This document shows, piece after piece, positions 33,389 to 41,479 of a DNA stretch of 64,000 nucleotides. The notes below the pieces were generated by a model, which had not been told where the DNA came from, searched no databases, and saw nothing but the letters and a program-made list of their open reading frames with translations. This DNA comes from Roseivirga sp. UBA6061 (lineage in GTDB: Bacteria; Bacteroidota; Bacteroidia; Cytophagales; Cyclobacteriaceae), in NCBI GenBank assembly GCA_002427745.1, contig DIYF01000055.1, positions 1 through 64,000 of the forward strand, read 5' to 3'. Position 1 is the first letter of the stretch; each line of letters begins with the position of its first letter. Made by a program: the position numbers and the translations under genes.

Positions 33389-35845
33389 ATGCGCAGCCTG
33401 AATCAAATACTGGTTTTCCTTTTTTGCTGCAATGTGCTTTGTGCCCAGAGTGACATTCGGTACGTTTCTGACTCTGTGTATCAGCTGTCACAGGCCAATG
33501 CCATTGAATCCGTTTATCTCAACACAAACAAAGAAGTGTTTGAATTGGGTGAGGACCTCTGGTTTGGTGCTACTGTGCTTCATTCACAATATTTGAGGCC
33601 ATCAGACCTGAGTAAGACACTTTATGTAGAGTTGAGACTGGCTGAAGAAGACCGTAGCGTACAGACTGCGATGTATGCCCTGGAAAACGGTTTTGCAAAT
33701 GGGCATATGTATCTGCCGGACAGCCTGCCTGCCGGGGAGTACTGGTTGACAGGCTTTACATCCAACTCTGTCAGATATGAAGACAGCCGGATCAAATCGG
33801 TCCGTAAAATTCTCCTGAAAGAGAAAATTGTACCCCAGGTACTCATTCAGGCCAATTTTGATCAGGAATACTTTGAGAACAAGGACCATGTGCAGGGTAC
33901 GGTAAGACTACTGACACCAGGGGGTGAACCAGTGGCAGGGGCAAAGACCATTGTGACTTTAAAAGATGGCAGAAAGGTGGCAGACCGGCTCAGAATTAGG
34001 TCTGATAGTACGGGCAGGATTAGTTTCGACTTTCGTCATAAGAGCACGGTGGCCAGATTATCTCTGTCAGTGAGAATGGACCATGACGGTCACGAAGAGC
34101 TGTTTGACTGCCCGATTCCTTATGACAAACAAAAGAGGCTTCAGCTACAGTTTCTGCCCGAAGGAGGAAACCTGGTAGCGGGGCTCAGCAATTATGTAGC
34201 CTTTAAGGCGGTAGACGAATCCGGTTTACCCATGGATATTCAGAAGGGAGTACTCTATGCGGATGGTGAGCCGGTAAGCGAGTTCAGCAGTGAGCATGAT
34301 GGTATGGGGAAGTTTTCAATGTTTGCTGTGCCCGATGTAGACTATACTGTGCAGATTATTGAGCCTGCGGTCGATAGTGTCTTTCAGTTTGTTAAAGTCG
34401 TGAACTCCGGGATGCAATTGAGCCTGCAGAAGCAGGAGCGGCATCAGCTCACCTTTGGGGTTACACAGTCCATGGGATTTCCACTGGATTCGGTGCACCT
34501 CATGGTCAAGCAGCGTGGCATACCCTTTTATCTGGCCTCAACTAAAATGAAACCATCCGGTTTGCTATTGACGGTACCTCTGGATAAAGTTCATCAGGGA
34601 ATTGTCGAAGCCACTCTGTTTGATCACAATCATATACCGGTGGCAGAAAGACTCGTCTTTGTAGGGTTGGATAAGCAGCTGGAGATTACCGCTACAGTGA
34701 GTGAAGAGATGTTGGGGGTAAAGGAAAAAGTACAGCTTAAACTCTCGGTAAAAGATCAGGCGGGTATGCCGGTTGAATCGGCCCTGAGCGTCAGAGCAGT
34801 GGATGAGATGTTTGAGAGCCCCTTTGCTGAGACCAATATTCTGACACACTTTATGTTGTCTAATGAGCTTAAGGGGAATGTCCACGAACCTGCCTATTAC
34901 TTTGATAAATCAAATGCCAGTGCTGCAGCTCATTTAGATTTGTTGCTGCTTACCCAGGGCTGGAGAAGCTATATCTGGAACCAGCATGAACTAAAAGAGC
35001 AATCTGTAAAGGAACCTTTGCCGATGGTAGATTATGTGATGGGACAGGTAGTTCGAAAGAGTCTCACTGCCAGGGCCAGAAAGTCGAAATCACTTGAGGT
35101 ACAAATTATCAGTAAGGGAGGGGCTGTGGTTACCCAGACCGACTCACTGGGCAGGTTTCCGATTGTCCACGAGTTTCTATTGGCCTCTACCGGCAGTGAT
35201 GTGGTATTGAAAATGGAAAATCAGGCATCGGTAAAAATGAACTTCATCACCGGTTTCAGTCATACAGAGGCTCATAGGAGTGTAGATAAACTCTATTATC
35301 CCCTAAAGACGAGTCTGCAGGGGGGAAGAAACTGGAGCAAATTACCAAAGGCACCAGCTGTGGCTAAGGAGGTGATGGGAGTAGAGGTAGTGGACACCAA
35401 ACAGGAGTATGGCAGATTCAACGGGCAGAGCGGACGTTATGAAGGAAATCCCGGAGATTACGTTTGCCACTATAACATTCTGAATTGTCGTAATCACAGG
35501 TTCGGATCTGCACCAATTCCGGGAGCTATCTATCGTTTTGGCGGACGGATGGTGGTATATGAATTGCCGGGCAGGATTGCTGAAACCAATACCTTTAAGG
35601 CCTATTACAAGGTACCCGGCTTTTATCAGCCTGATTATGATGAGAAGCCGAAAGAAAAACTAATCCCCGACTTCAGAAATACCCTGTTATGGGAACCCAA
35701 CTTACTAACTGATGAAAACGGAGAGGCAGAGATGACTTTTTTTACCTCTGACATCCGGTCTGTATTCGATGGCACGGTGGAAGGAATGGGGGCGAATGGC
35801 CAGTTCGGATTAGTTAAGTTTAAGCTGGTGGTCTTAAAGGAGTAG
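33389..35845 (+). CDS. Large secreted A2M/MG-domain-like protein
   Basis: About 818 residues from the ATG at 33389 (MRSLNQILVFLFCC), signal peptide ending NVLCAQ; an earlier ATG at 33329 adds a non-signal stretch. The body is a row of beta-sandwich segments of alpha-2-macroglobulin MG type: YLNTNKEVFELGEDLWF, LPAGEYWLTGFT, VQGTVRLLTPGGEPVAGA, FLPEGGNLVAGLSNYVAFKA, and a C-terminal LLWEPNLLTDENGEAEMTFF. No thioester motif and no TonB plug is seen. Proteins of this type are large surface or periplasmic proteins in Bacteroidota, often near TonB-dependent receptors, of unknown role. It is single and converges on the amidase gene 29 bp away. Confidence 0.75.
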   Translation: MRSLNQILVFLFCCNVLCAQSDIRYVSDSVYQLSQANAIESVYLNTNKEVFELGEDLWFGATVLHSQYLRPSDLSKTLYVELRLAEEDRSVQTAMYALENGFANGHMYLPDSLPAGEYWLTGFTSNSVRYEDSRIKSVRKILLKEKIVPQVLIQANFDQEYFENKDHVQGTVRLLTPGGEPVAGAKTIVTLKDGRKVADRLRIRSDSTGRISFDFRHKSTVARLSLSVRMDHDGHEELFDCPIPYDKQKRLQLQFLPEGGNLVAGLSNYVAFKAVDESGLPMDIQKGVLYADGEPVSEFSSEHDGMGKFSMFAVPDVDYTVQIIEPAVDSVFQFVKVVNSGMQLSLQKQERHQLTFGVTQSMGFPLDSVHLMVKQRGIPFYLASTKMKPSGLLLTVPLDKVHQGIVEATLFDHNHIPVAERLVFVGLDKQLEITATVSEEMLGVKEKVQLKLSVKDQAGMPVESALSVRAVDEMFESPFAETNILTHFMLSNELKGNVHEPAYYFDKSNASAAAHLDLLLLTQGWRSYIWNQHELKEQSVKEPLPMVDYVMGQVVRKSLTARARKSKSLEVQIISKGGAVVTQTDSLGRFPIVHEFLLASTGSDVVLKMENQASVKMNFITGFSHTEAHRSVDKLYYPLKTSLQGGRNWSKLPKAPAVAKEVMGVEVVDTKQEYGRFNGQSGRYEGNPGDYVCHYNILNCRNHRFGSAPIPGAIYRFGGRMVVYELPGRIAETNTFKAYYKVPGFYQPDYDEKPKEKLIPDFRNTLLWEPNLLTDENGEAEMTFFTSDIRSVFDGTVEGMGANGQFGLVKFKLVVLKE

Positions 35846-35874
35846 TTTGTAAGGATATTAGGGACACTGTCCGT

Positions 35875-36993
35875 TTATTCCTTTTTAAAATCGGCAATCA
35901 GGCCCTCAGAGATCCATTTGGCCAGAGCTTCCCGGTTGTTGTAGTCGAGAATTCTCTTTTGATCCTTCGTGTTTTTCAGGTTGCCCAGCTCGATATACAC
36001 CATGGCAGGCATGGTATTCCTTACCACATATAGTCCGCTACGTGAGGTCACCGTTCCCGAGTACTTTCTATTGGGCTGGTAACGGGCGTATTTCTGCTTA
36101 AAGGTAGCCTGTATGCTTTCAGCGAGTCTTTTGCCCTTTTTACTACGTTCATGATGGTAGAAAAAGACATCAATTACTTCACCCACACTGCGACTGTCTA
36201 TGTGCGTAACGATAAGCCTCTGATAGCCTTTGCCATTGTTGTTTTGAAGAAACAGTGCATTCACACTCTCAGTGCGCTGTTTAAGACGCAGCCGCTGACT
36301 TCTGGGGATCTTCTTTTTGGGATAATTCACTTCATCATAGTCCACCTCAAGCAGTCGCTGGTCGCGGATGCCGTCATTGGGGTCCTGAATGATGATATAA
36401 ACTTTAGCGCCTTTGGCAATGAGCTTTCTGGCCAGACGCAGGTTCACATCATAAGCATACTCATCTTCAGATACCAGCTTTCTGCCTTGTTTGATCAGCG
36501 CTCCGGGGTCCGGTCCGCCATGACCGGAGATCAGGTAATAAATGGCTCCTTTTAGCTCATCGCTTTCTATCGTTACATTCTCAAGCTTCTTTCCGAAGAG
36601 AGGTTGTTTAAAAACTCTGGGTTTGGGAGGCTCCTCCTTGGGCGGGGCAATTTCTACCGCTTCTTTCTTTGCTATGACAGTGGTATCAGCAGTTGCTTCG
36701 GGTACCTGATTGACTGAATCTGGTTGGGAGACTGTTTTAGTTTCTTCTTTTTCCTCACTAACCGGAAGAATGTACTTTCTGCCGATGTAAAGCCCATTCT
36801 TTTTGCTGATGTTCTTCTTATTCAGCTTTACAAAGTCCTTATAGTATTTGCCTGGATCGAGTCCGTTTCTTCGCAGCAGGGAGATAATACCGTCACCGCG
36901 TTGGGCGGTAACTGTTTTATTGGTGGTCTGGGCACTGGCTAATGCGGAGAGCATTAAGAGGCAAAAGAATAAGAGCAGACCTGTTTTTTTCAC
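35875..36993 (-). CDS. N-acetylmuramoyl-L-alanine amidase (Amidase_3) with LysM-like N-terminus
   Basis: A 372-residue exported peptidoglycan amidase. Signal peptide to ALASAQ, then a LysM-like segment (TVTAQRGDGIISLLRRNGL, YIGRKYILPV), a Pro/Glu-rich linker, and the zinc amidase from ~residue 150. Zinc and catalytic marks: ISGHGGPDPG, EDEYAYDVNLRLARKL, VTHIDSRS and YIELGNLKNTKD. It cuts the bond between MurNAc and the stem peptide for cell-wall remodelling or daughter-cell separation. It is long for the family because of an extra loop in the middle. The linker is unusually acidic and Lys-rich. Confidence 0.92.
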   Translation of the reverse strand: MKKTGLLLFFCLLMLSALASAQTTNKTVTAQRGDGIISLLRRNGLDPGKYYKDFVKLNKKNISKKNGLYIGRKYILPVSEEKEETKTVSQPDSVNQVPEATADTTVIAKKEAVEIAPPKEEPPKPRVFKQPLFGKKLENVTIESDELKGAIYYLISGHGGPDPGALIKQGRKLVSEDEYAYDVNLRLARKLIAKGAKVYIIIQDPNDGIRDQRLLEVDYDEVNYPKKKIPRSQRLRLKQRTESVNALFLQNNNGKGYQRLIVTHIDSRSVGEVIDVFFYHHERSKKGKRLAESIQATFKQKYARYQPNRKYSGTVTSRSGLYVVRNTMPAMVYIELGNLKNTKDQKRILDYNNREALAKWISEGLIADFKKE

Positions 36994-37047
36994 TCCGGGG
37001 AGATGTGCTGATTGAGGGTTTTAAAATGGCGAAAAGTGAGGGGATTG

Positions 37048-38268
37048 TCAATCAATGCCCGGACCAAATAGCCTGAATTCTGCCTGATCTTCATTTTCCT
37101 GTTCTTTAACCCGGAAATGTATGCCCTGATTGCTCACAAACTGAGCGCTGGAACCAAAGCTTCTGATCTGAATTTCTTCTACGGGGAGGTCATAATAGTA
37201 CCGGTCTTCCGTTTCAAGGTCAATTACCACTAGGGTAGCTCCGAAAACCACAGGCACTTCCTTACCATTATGCGGGCTGATGCCCGCTCTGGTTCCATGG
37301 CTCATTACCCGGTATATAAATTTACCCTGAGGGTCAATAAAGGCACTTTCATAGACAGGAGGTTGATTCAGGATTGTAGGTTTTCCTACCTGGCCCTTTC
37401 CAAAAAGTATCTCATTGTTCTTAAGGTAAGTTGCGAAATCTATTACTTCGTACGCAGGCACCCCGGCATAGAAGCTCTTAACAAGTGTCTGATCACGGAA
37501 TACCCTGATACTGTCTGATATACTGGAGGTGGCATAAAGGTATTCACCATCGTGCATCATGTGTCTGTGTATTTTTACATAGCTCTTATTCTCTTTTTTC
37601 GCTTCCTCCAGGAAAGACATAATTCCCTCATAGTCACTGAAGAGGTCTTTGGCCCTGCTAGAGTCAGCTTCTGGTTTTGTATTGCTGAAATCAAGTGTAC
37701 CTCTGAGGAAAGGAAAGTGCGCTGCCTGTTTTTTGTAATGTCCCTCGATAGAACCATGAATTCCTTTTTCAGACAGGTAGCTCGACTGGTCGAACTGCAG
37801 CCTTATATCTTCGCTTCTGAAGTTCGGACCTTTACTCGCTTTGGATATGATTTCCCCGTTTCCATTAATCAGGAAGTATCCATAGAAGTTGGTATCGATA
37901 AATATCGAATCCAGCGAATGCAGATAGTAGTCAGGACTCATAAATACGTAAACATTGTTCGGGCCCTCACGGTAAAGCTTCACCTGTTTGGTAAGCGTTC
38001 CTGATGTGTAGTCGTGGATATAAAAGCTATTGGTATTGGAGTCGAAGAAGGAGAGGTACTCTGTGCCATCAATCTCATTGACCTGGAGGTTGAACATCTG
38101 GTCAAAGTTGGCCAGACTGTCCAGAGGCAGCGTATAAATACCTTTATCGATAAGCTGTATTGGTACCTGAGCGACTTCAGGCGTTACTTTTACACCAAAT
38201 GATTTCTCACTTTTACCGCAGGCAGCCAGGACTAACAGAGGGCACAGGAGGAACAGGACTCTTCTCAT
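37048..38268 (-). CDS. DUF4221-like lipoprotein beta-propeller
   Basis: A 406-residue lipoprotein (LLVLAAC, Cys17) with a six-bladed propeller pattern: YLSFFDSNTNSFYIHDY, YREGPNNVYVF, SPDYYLHSLDSIFI, HRHMMHDGEYLYATSS, FGATLVVIDLETEDRYYYD. It fits the DUF4221/6-bladed-propeller group common in Bacteroidota, with no assigned biochemical role; propellers of this type bind proteins or ligands in the periplasm. The gene is on its own, 54 bp beyond the amidase, on the same strand but without visible coupling. Confidence 0.75.
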   Translation of the reverse strand: MRRVLFLLCPLLVLAACGKSEKSFGVKVTPEVAQVPIQLIDKGIYTLPLDSLANFDQMFNLQVNEIDGTEYLSFFDSNTNSFYIHDYTSGTLTKQVKLYREGPNNVYVFMSPDYYLHSLDSIFIDTNFYGYFLINGNGEIISKASKGPNFRSEDIRLQFDQSSYLSEKGIHGSIEGHYKKQAAHFPFLRGTLDFSNTKPEADSSRAKDLFSDYEGIMSFLEEAKKENKSYVKIHRHMMHDGEYLYATSSISDSIRVFRDQTLVKSFYAGVPAYEVIDFATYLKNNEILFGKGQVGKPTILNQPPVYESAFIDPQGKFIYRVMSHGTRAGISPHNGKEVPVVFGATLVVIDLETEDRYYYDLPVEEIQIRSFGSSAQFVSNQGIHFRVKEQENEDQAEFRLFGPGID

Positions 38269-38374
38269 TCTTACTGATTATTTCAATTTGAGCCAGAAGA
38301 TGACTAAACTTTTCGTTAAACGGAGAGCTTTTAACAAACATTAAGATTAAACCCGAAAGGGGGAAGGGCAGACC

Positions 38375-39769
38375 TCAGACCACGACACTGAACCTGGTGC
38401 CACCATGCTCTCGGTCGGTTTGAAAACTGATATCGCCCTGGTGTAAATGGACAATCTGTTTTACGAGGCTGAGCCCAACACCAGAACCGCTTTCTTTGGT
38501 GGTATAGAAAGGAATAAAGATTTTGTCTGCTACTTCTGCAGGAATGCCCGAACCGTTGTCCTTCACAGTAATTGCAAATGAGGAATGATGCGCGTTGGAA
38601 GATGTCTTTCCGTTTCCATTTACGCCATTCCCATTGGTGGTTGGTTTTACTATAAGGCTGATCTGGCCTTCGGATGAAGAAATTGCCTCTTTGGCATTTT
38701 TCAGCAAATTGATGAAAACCTGCTCCATCAGATCAGGATCTATCTGTAAGGTGAATTCCTCTTCGGGGAGCTGACTGTCAAACTGTATCTGAGTGCCCGC
38801 CAGGGTAGGAGTAAACAGAGAGATGATGCGCTGAAAATACAGCTGACCTTCTACCGGTTTGATATTGGGCAGGGGAATGCGCGTGAGACTTCTGTATGCC
38901 TGGGTAAAATTCATCAGACCTTCACTTCTGTGCTCAATCGCGTCCAATCCGTCATGTAGCGAAGAAAGCTGCTCAGGACTCATGGCAACACCACTGTTTT
39001 GTGACTGACTGACCATCATGTTCAAAGTACCCGAAAGTGAGGTGATCGGAGCCACAGAATTCATGATTTCGTGGGTCAAAACGCGGATTAGTTTCTGCCA
39101 GGCGCTCATTTCGTTTTCATCCAGCTCACCTTTGATGTCCTGAATTGATACAAGTTTGAAATCCTTTTGGCGCAACCTGAACTCTGACACATTGATGGAG
39201 AACTGGTACAATTTACCATCAATGGTGGTCTTGAGCACCTTGGATTCACCTCCATGCATTTGCTCAAAATGATCATGGAGGTCGGGGCTGATACGCCCGA
39301 TCGTATGTAAGTTAATAAGCTCCTTTTTTCCCAGCAGTTCCTTTAGGGAGTCATTGACCAGGTGTACCCGGCCTTTGTCATCGAAGGATATAATGCCTAC
39401 ACCCAGCTGCTGAATCAGCGTGGTGAGGTAGTAGAATTCACCGGCTTCCTGCTGAGAGACTTCAATGAACTTTTGATTCACCTGATTGAAAGTGGCGTAT
39501 AGCTGCCGGAAGCTTTTGCCTTTGCGCTGAGCAGAGTATTTAATGGTAAAATCATTGTGTATAATGGCCTGCAGAAAGTTAGAGGTGTCCTTGTTGCTTC
39601 TGTTGATAAAGTAGAAAAGCTCCATCACCACAAAGAAGATAAACAAGCCAATGAAGAAAATTCTGATATAGTTGAGCTGGATATAGCTGAAGTAAAGCAG
39701 GCCAAAAAGACCCGCTGTGATCAGCAGAAGCCGTATTATGATCAGAAAGCGAAAATCTCTAAAGCTCAT
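38375..39769 (-). CDS. NtrB-type sensor histidine kinase of the permease locus
   Basis: About 464 residues from the ATG at 39769 (MSFRDFRFLIIIRLL). Two membrane segments near the N-terminus (~9-28 and ~32-52), a HAMP-like linker, a PAS domain (~125-230; GVGIISFDDKGRVHLVND) and a kinase core: RVLTHEIMNSVAPITSLSG (phospho-acceptor His), NLLKNAKEAI, VKDNGSGIP and GSGVGLSLVKQ. The ATG overlaps the 3' end of the regulator by 11 bp, so it is translationally coupled to it. As known for similar pairs in this phylum, it likely controls the divergent permease array. A short non-conserved Asn/Gly insert (NGNGVNGNGK) sits in the ATPase domain. Confidence 0.92.
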   Translation of the reverse strand: MSFRDFRFLIIIRLLLITAGLFGLLYFSYIQLNYIRIFFIGLFIFFVVMELFYFINRSNKDTSNFLQAIIHNDFTIKYSAQRKGKSFRQLYATFNQVNQKFIEVSQQEAGEFYYLTTLIQQLGVGIISFDDKGRVHLVNDSLKELLGKKELINLHTIGRISPDLHDHFEQMHGGESKVLKTTIDGKLYQFSINVSEFRLRQKDFKLVSIQDIKGELDENEMSAWQKLIRVLTHEIMNSVAPITSLSGTLNMMVSQSQNSGVAMSPEQLSSLHDGLDAIEHRSEGLMNFTQAYRSLTRIPLPNIKPVEGQLYFQRIISLFTPTLAGTQIQFDSQLPEEEFTLQIDPDLMEQVFINLLKNAKEAISSSEGQISLIVKPTTNGNGVNGNGKTSSNAHHSSFAITVKDNGSGIPAEVADKIFIPFYTTKESGSGVGLSLVKQIVHLHQGDISFQTDREHGGTRFSVVV

Positions 39770-41129
39770 ACTTCTCCATTCTGCGATACATGGCACCGCG
39801 ACTTAACCCGAGCTCCTGTGCCGCATTGCTGATATTGCCCTGATGCTTTTTCATGGCCGTTTCCAGTGCCCATTTCTCCAGGTCTTCCAGATTGAGCGAT
39901 TCGAAGGGCTGCTCCTGAGAGGTATTGGTATCGGCCAGGCTGAAATCTCCTACGTGTAACTGCTTGCCATCGCTCATAATCACAGCTCGCTCAATGGCAT
40001 GCTGTAGTTCGCGAATATTGCCCGGCCAGTCATATTTACAGAGCTTTTTAAGAACGTAGTCAGGCACATACATTCCTTTTTTACCATACTTGTTTTTGTA
40101 CAGATTGAGAAAATGCTCTGCCAGCAGGGGGATATCTTCTATGCGCTCTCTGAGAGGGGGGAGCTTGATCTCTATGGTATTGATCCTGAACAGCAGATCC
40201 TGTCTGAATTCATCTTCCTGCACCATTTGAGGCAGGTTGGCATTGGTAGCACAAATCAATCGGGCATCAATGTCTTCGCTGTCATTACTTCCCACAGGTA
40301 CCACTTTCTGGTCCTGAATTACCCTGAGCAGCTTGGCTTGCAGCGGGGTGATGAGGTTGCCTATTTCATCAAGGAAAATCGAGCCCCCGTTGGCAGCAGC
40401 GAATTTGCCCATCCTGTCAGACTTGGCGTCTGTAAAAGCACCTTTCTTATGGCCGAAGAGCTCACTCTCAAACAGCGTTTCAGTAATGGCTCCCATATCC
40501 ACACTCACAAATACCTCGTCAGCCCGGTGTGATGCCCTGTGTATTGCTCTGGCAACCAGCTCCTTACCAGTGCCGTTTTCTCCCGTAATGAGCACGTTGG
40601 CATCCGTTTGTGCTACCTTTTCAATTTGCCTGAGCACGGATTTAATTGCTTCAGATTCCCCGATGATATCAGCAAAGGGCGCATGCAGCATAGAATTAAG
40701 CACCGTCTGTTTAGAAGTGAGCTGCTGAATTTTTTTGGCAGAACGATTGAGCTGAAATGCTGCGGCAATGGTGGTGAGCAGCTTTTCGTTTTGCCAGGGT
40801 TTTACCAGGAAATCAAAGGCACCCTCTTTGATGGCTTCTACCGCCAGGTTAATCTCTCCGTAAGCGGTGATAAAAACCACACTAGTGTCAGGAGATAGGC
40901 TTTTTACCAGTTTAAGGTACTTAAGCCCGTCTTTTCCCTCAGTTTCCCCTGCCTTGAAATTCATATCAAGTATCACCACATCGTAGTGGTTTTCTGCGAG
41001 AGCCGATTCTATCTGTAAAGGGTTGTTGATGCCTCTTACATCTGTATAATGTTGTTCCAGTAGAATACGAATGGATAACATCACATAGTTATCATCATCT
41101 ACTATAAGAATGCGTCCGTTTTCTTTCAT
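39759..41129 (-). CDS. NtrC-family regulator with GAFTDA in place of GAFTGA
   Basis: About 456 residues from the ATG at 41129 (MKENGRILIVDDD). Receiver with VVILDMNFKAGE carrying the phospho-acceptor, AAA+ domain with GENGTGKE, Walker [12 protein letters not shown], and C-terminal Fis-type HTH (NISNAAQELGLSRGAMYR). The sigma-54 contact loop is KGAFTDAKSDRMGKF (40425-40442), with Asp replacing the second Gly of the classical GAFTGA. It forms an operon with the kinase gene, overlapping 11 bp, and reads away from the permease array, which starts 350 bp to the right. Expected function is sigma-54-dependent activation of that array after signal from the kinase. Confidence 0.92.
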   Translation of the reverse strand: MKENGRILIVDDDNYVMLSIRILLEQHYTDVRGINNPLQIESALAENHYDVVILDMNFKAGETEGKDGLKYLKLVKSLSPDTSVVFITAYGEINLAVEAIKEGAFDFLVKPWQNEKLLTTIAAAFQLNRSAKKIQQLTSKQTVLNSMLHAPFADIIGESEAIKSVLRQIEKVAQTDANVLITGENGTGKELVARAIHRASHRADEVFVSVDMGAITETLFESELFGHKKGAFTDAKSDRMGKFAAANGGSIFLDEIGNLITPLQAKLLRVIQDQKVVPVGSNDSEDIDARLICATNANLPQMVQEDEFRQDLLFRINTIEIKLPPLRERIEDIPLLAEHFLNLYKNKYGKKGMYVPDYVLKKLCKYDWPGNIRELQHAIERAVIMSDGKQLHVGDFSLADTNTSQEQPFESLNLEDLEKWALETAMKKHQGNISNAAQELGLSRGAMYRRMEKYEL

Positions 41130-41479
41130 ACCTGCCACAATGGGCGATTATTATACCAGTGTTAAAAATGAGAGGTCTAAAGTAATTAAAAACCTGAGTA
41201 ATTCTTTTGAAGCCGGTCAGGAGAAAAGTCTCATAAAAGGTGCTCGTTCCTTTTTGAGGCCAGATTATACGAGCACTGAAATTCATTTTTAAATTCATGA
41301 AAACGGGACTGATCCACGCGATAAATATTGTTGAAGATTGTCCACAAATGGGCATTGCCGTTTTGCTGATGGACAAGAAAAGGTATGGGATATCAGTGTT
41401 TGAGGTGTTAACCTGTTGCTAGTCAGTGCTTTATGTTGTTGGTATGAAAATGGACAAGGAATAAGCAAACAAAAAGGCC
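41130..41479. promoter_or_regulatory. 350-bp divergent control region of regulator pair and permease array
   Basis: Contains the promoters of both divergent units. No gene is visible. One loose inverted repeat, TGCTCGT (41241-41247) with ACGAGCA (41269-41275), may form a hairpin or a regulator site. No convincing sigma-54 promoter (TGGC-N8-TTGC) was found by eye on the plus strand. Proposed target DNA for the NtrC-type regulator. Confidence 0.4.

Noticed and set aside
36151..36555. 134-codon plus-strand frame within the amidase gene
   Set aside because: The minus-strand amidase has all zinc motifs; the opposite frame has no recognised features.
41401..41420. GAGG-N12-GC as sigma-54 promoter of permease 1
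   Set aside because: Spacing between GG and GC is 12, not 10, and such spacing changes abolish sigma-54 recognition.
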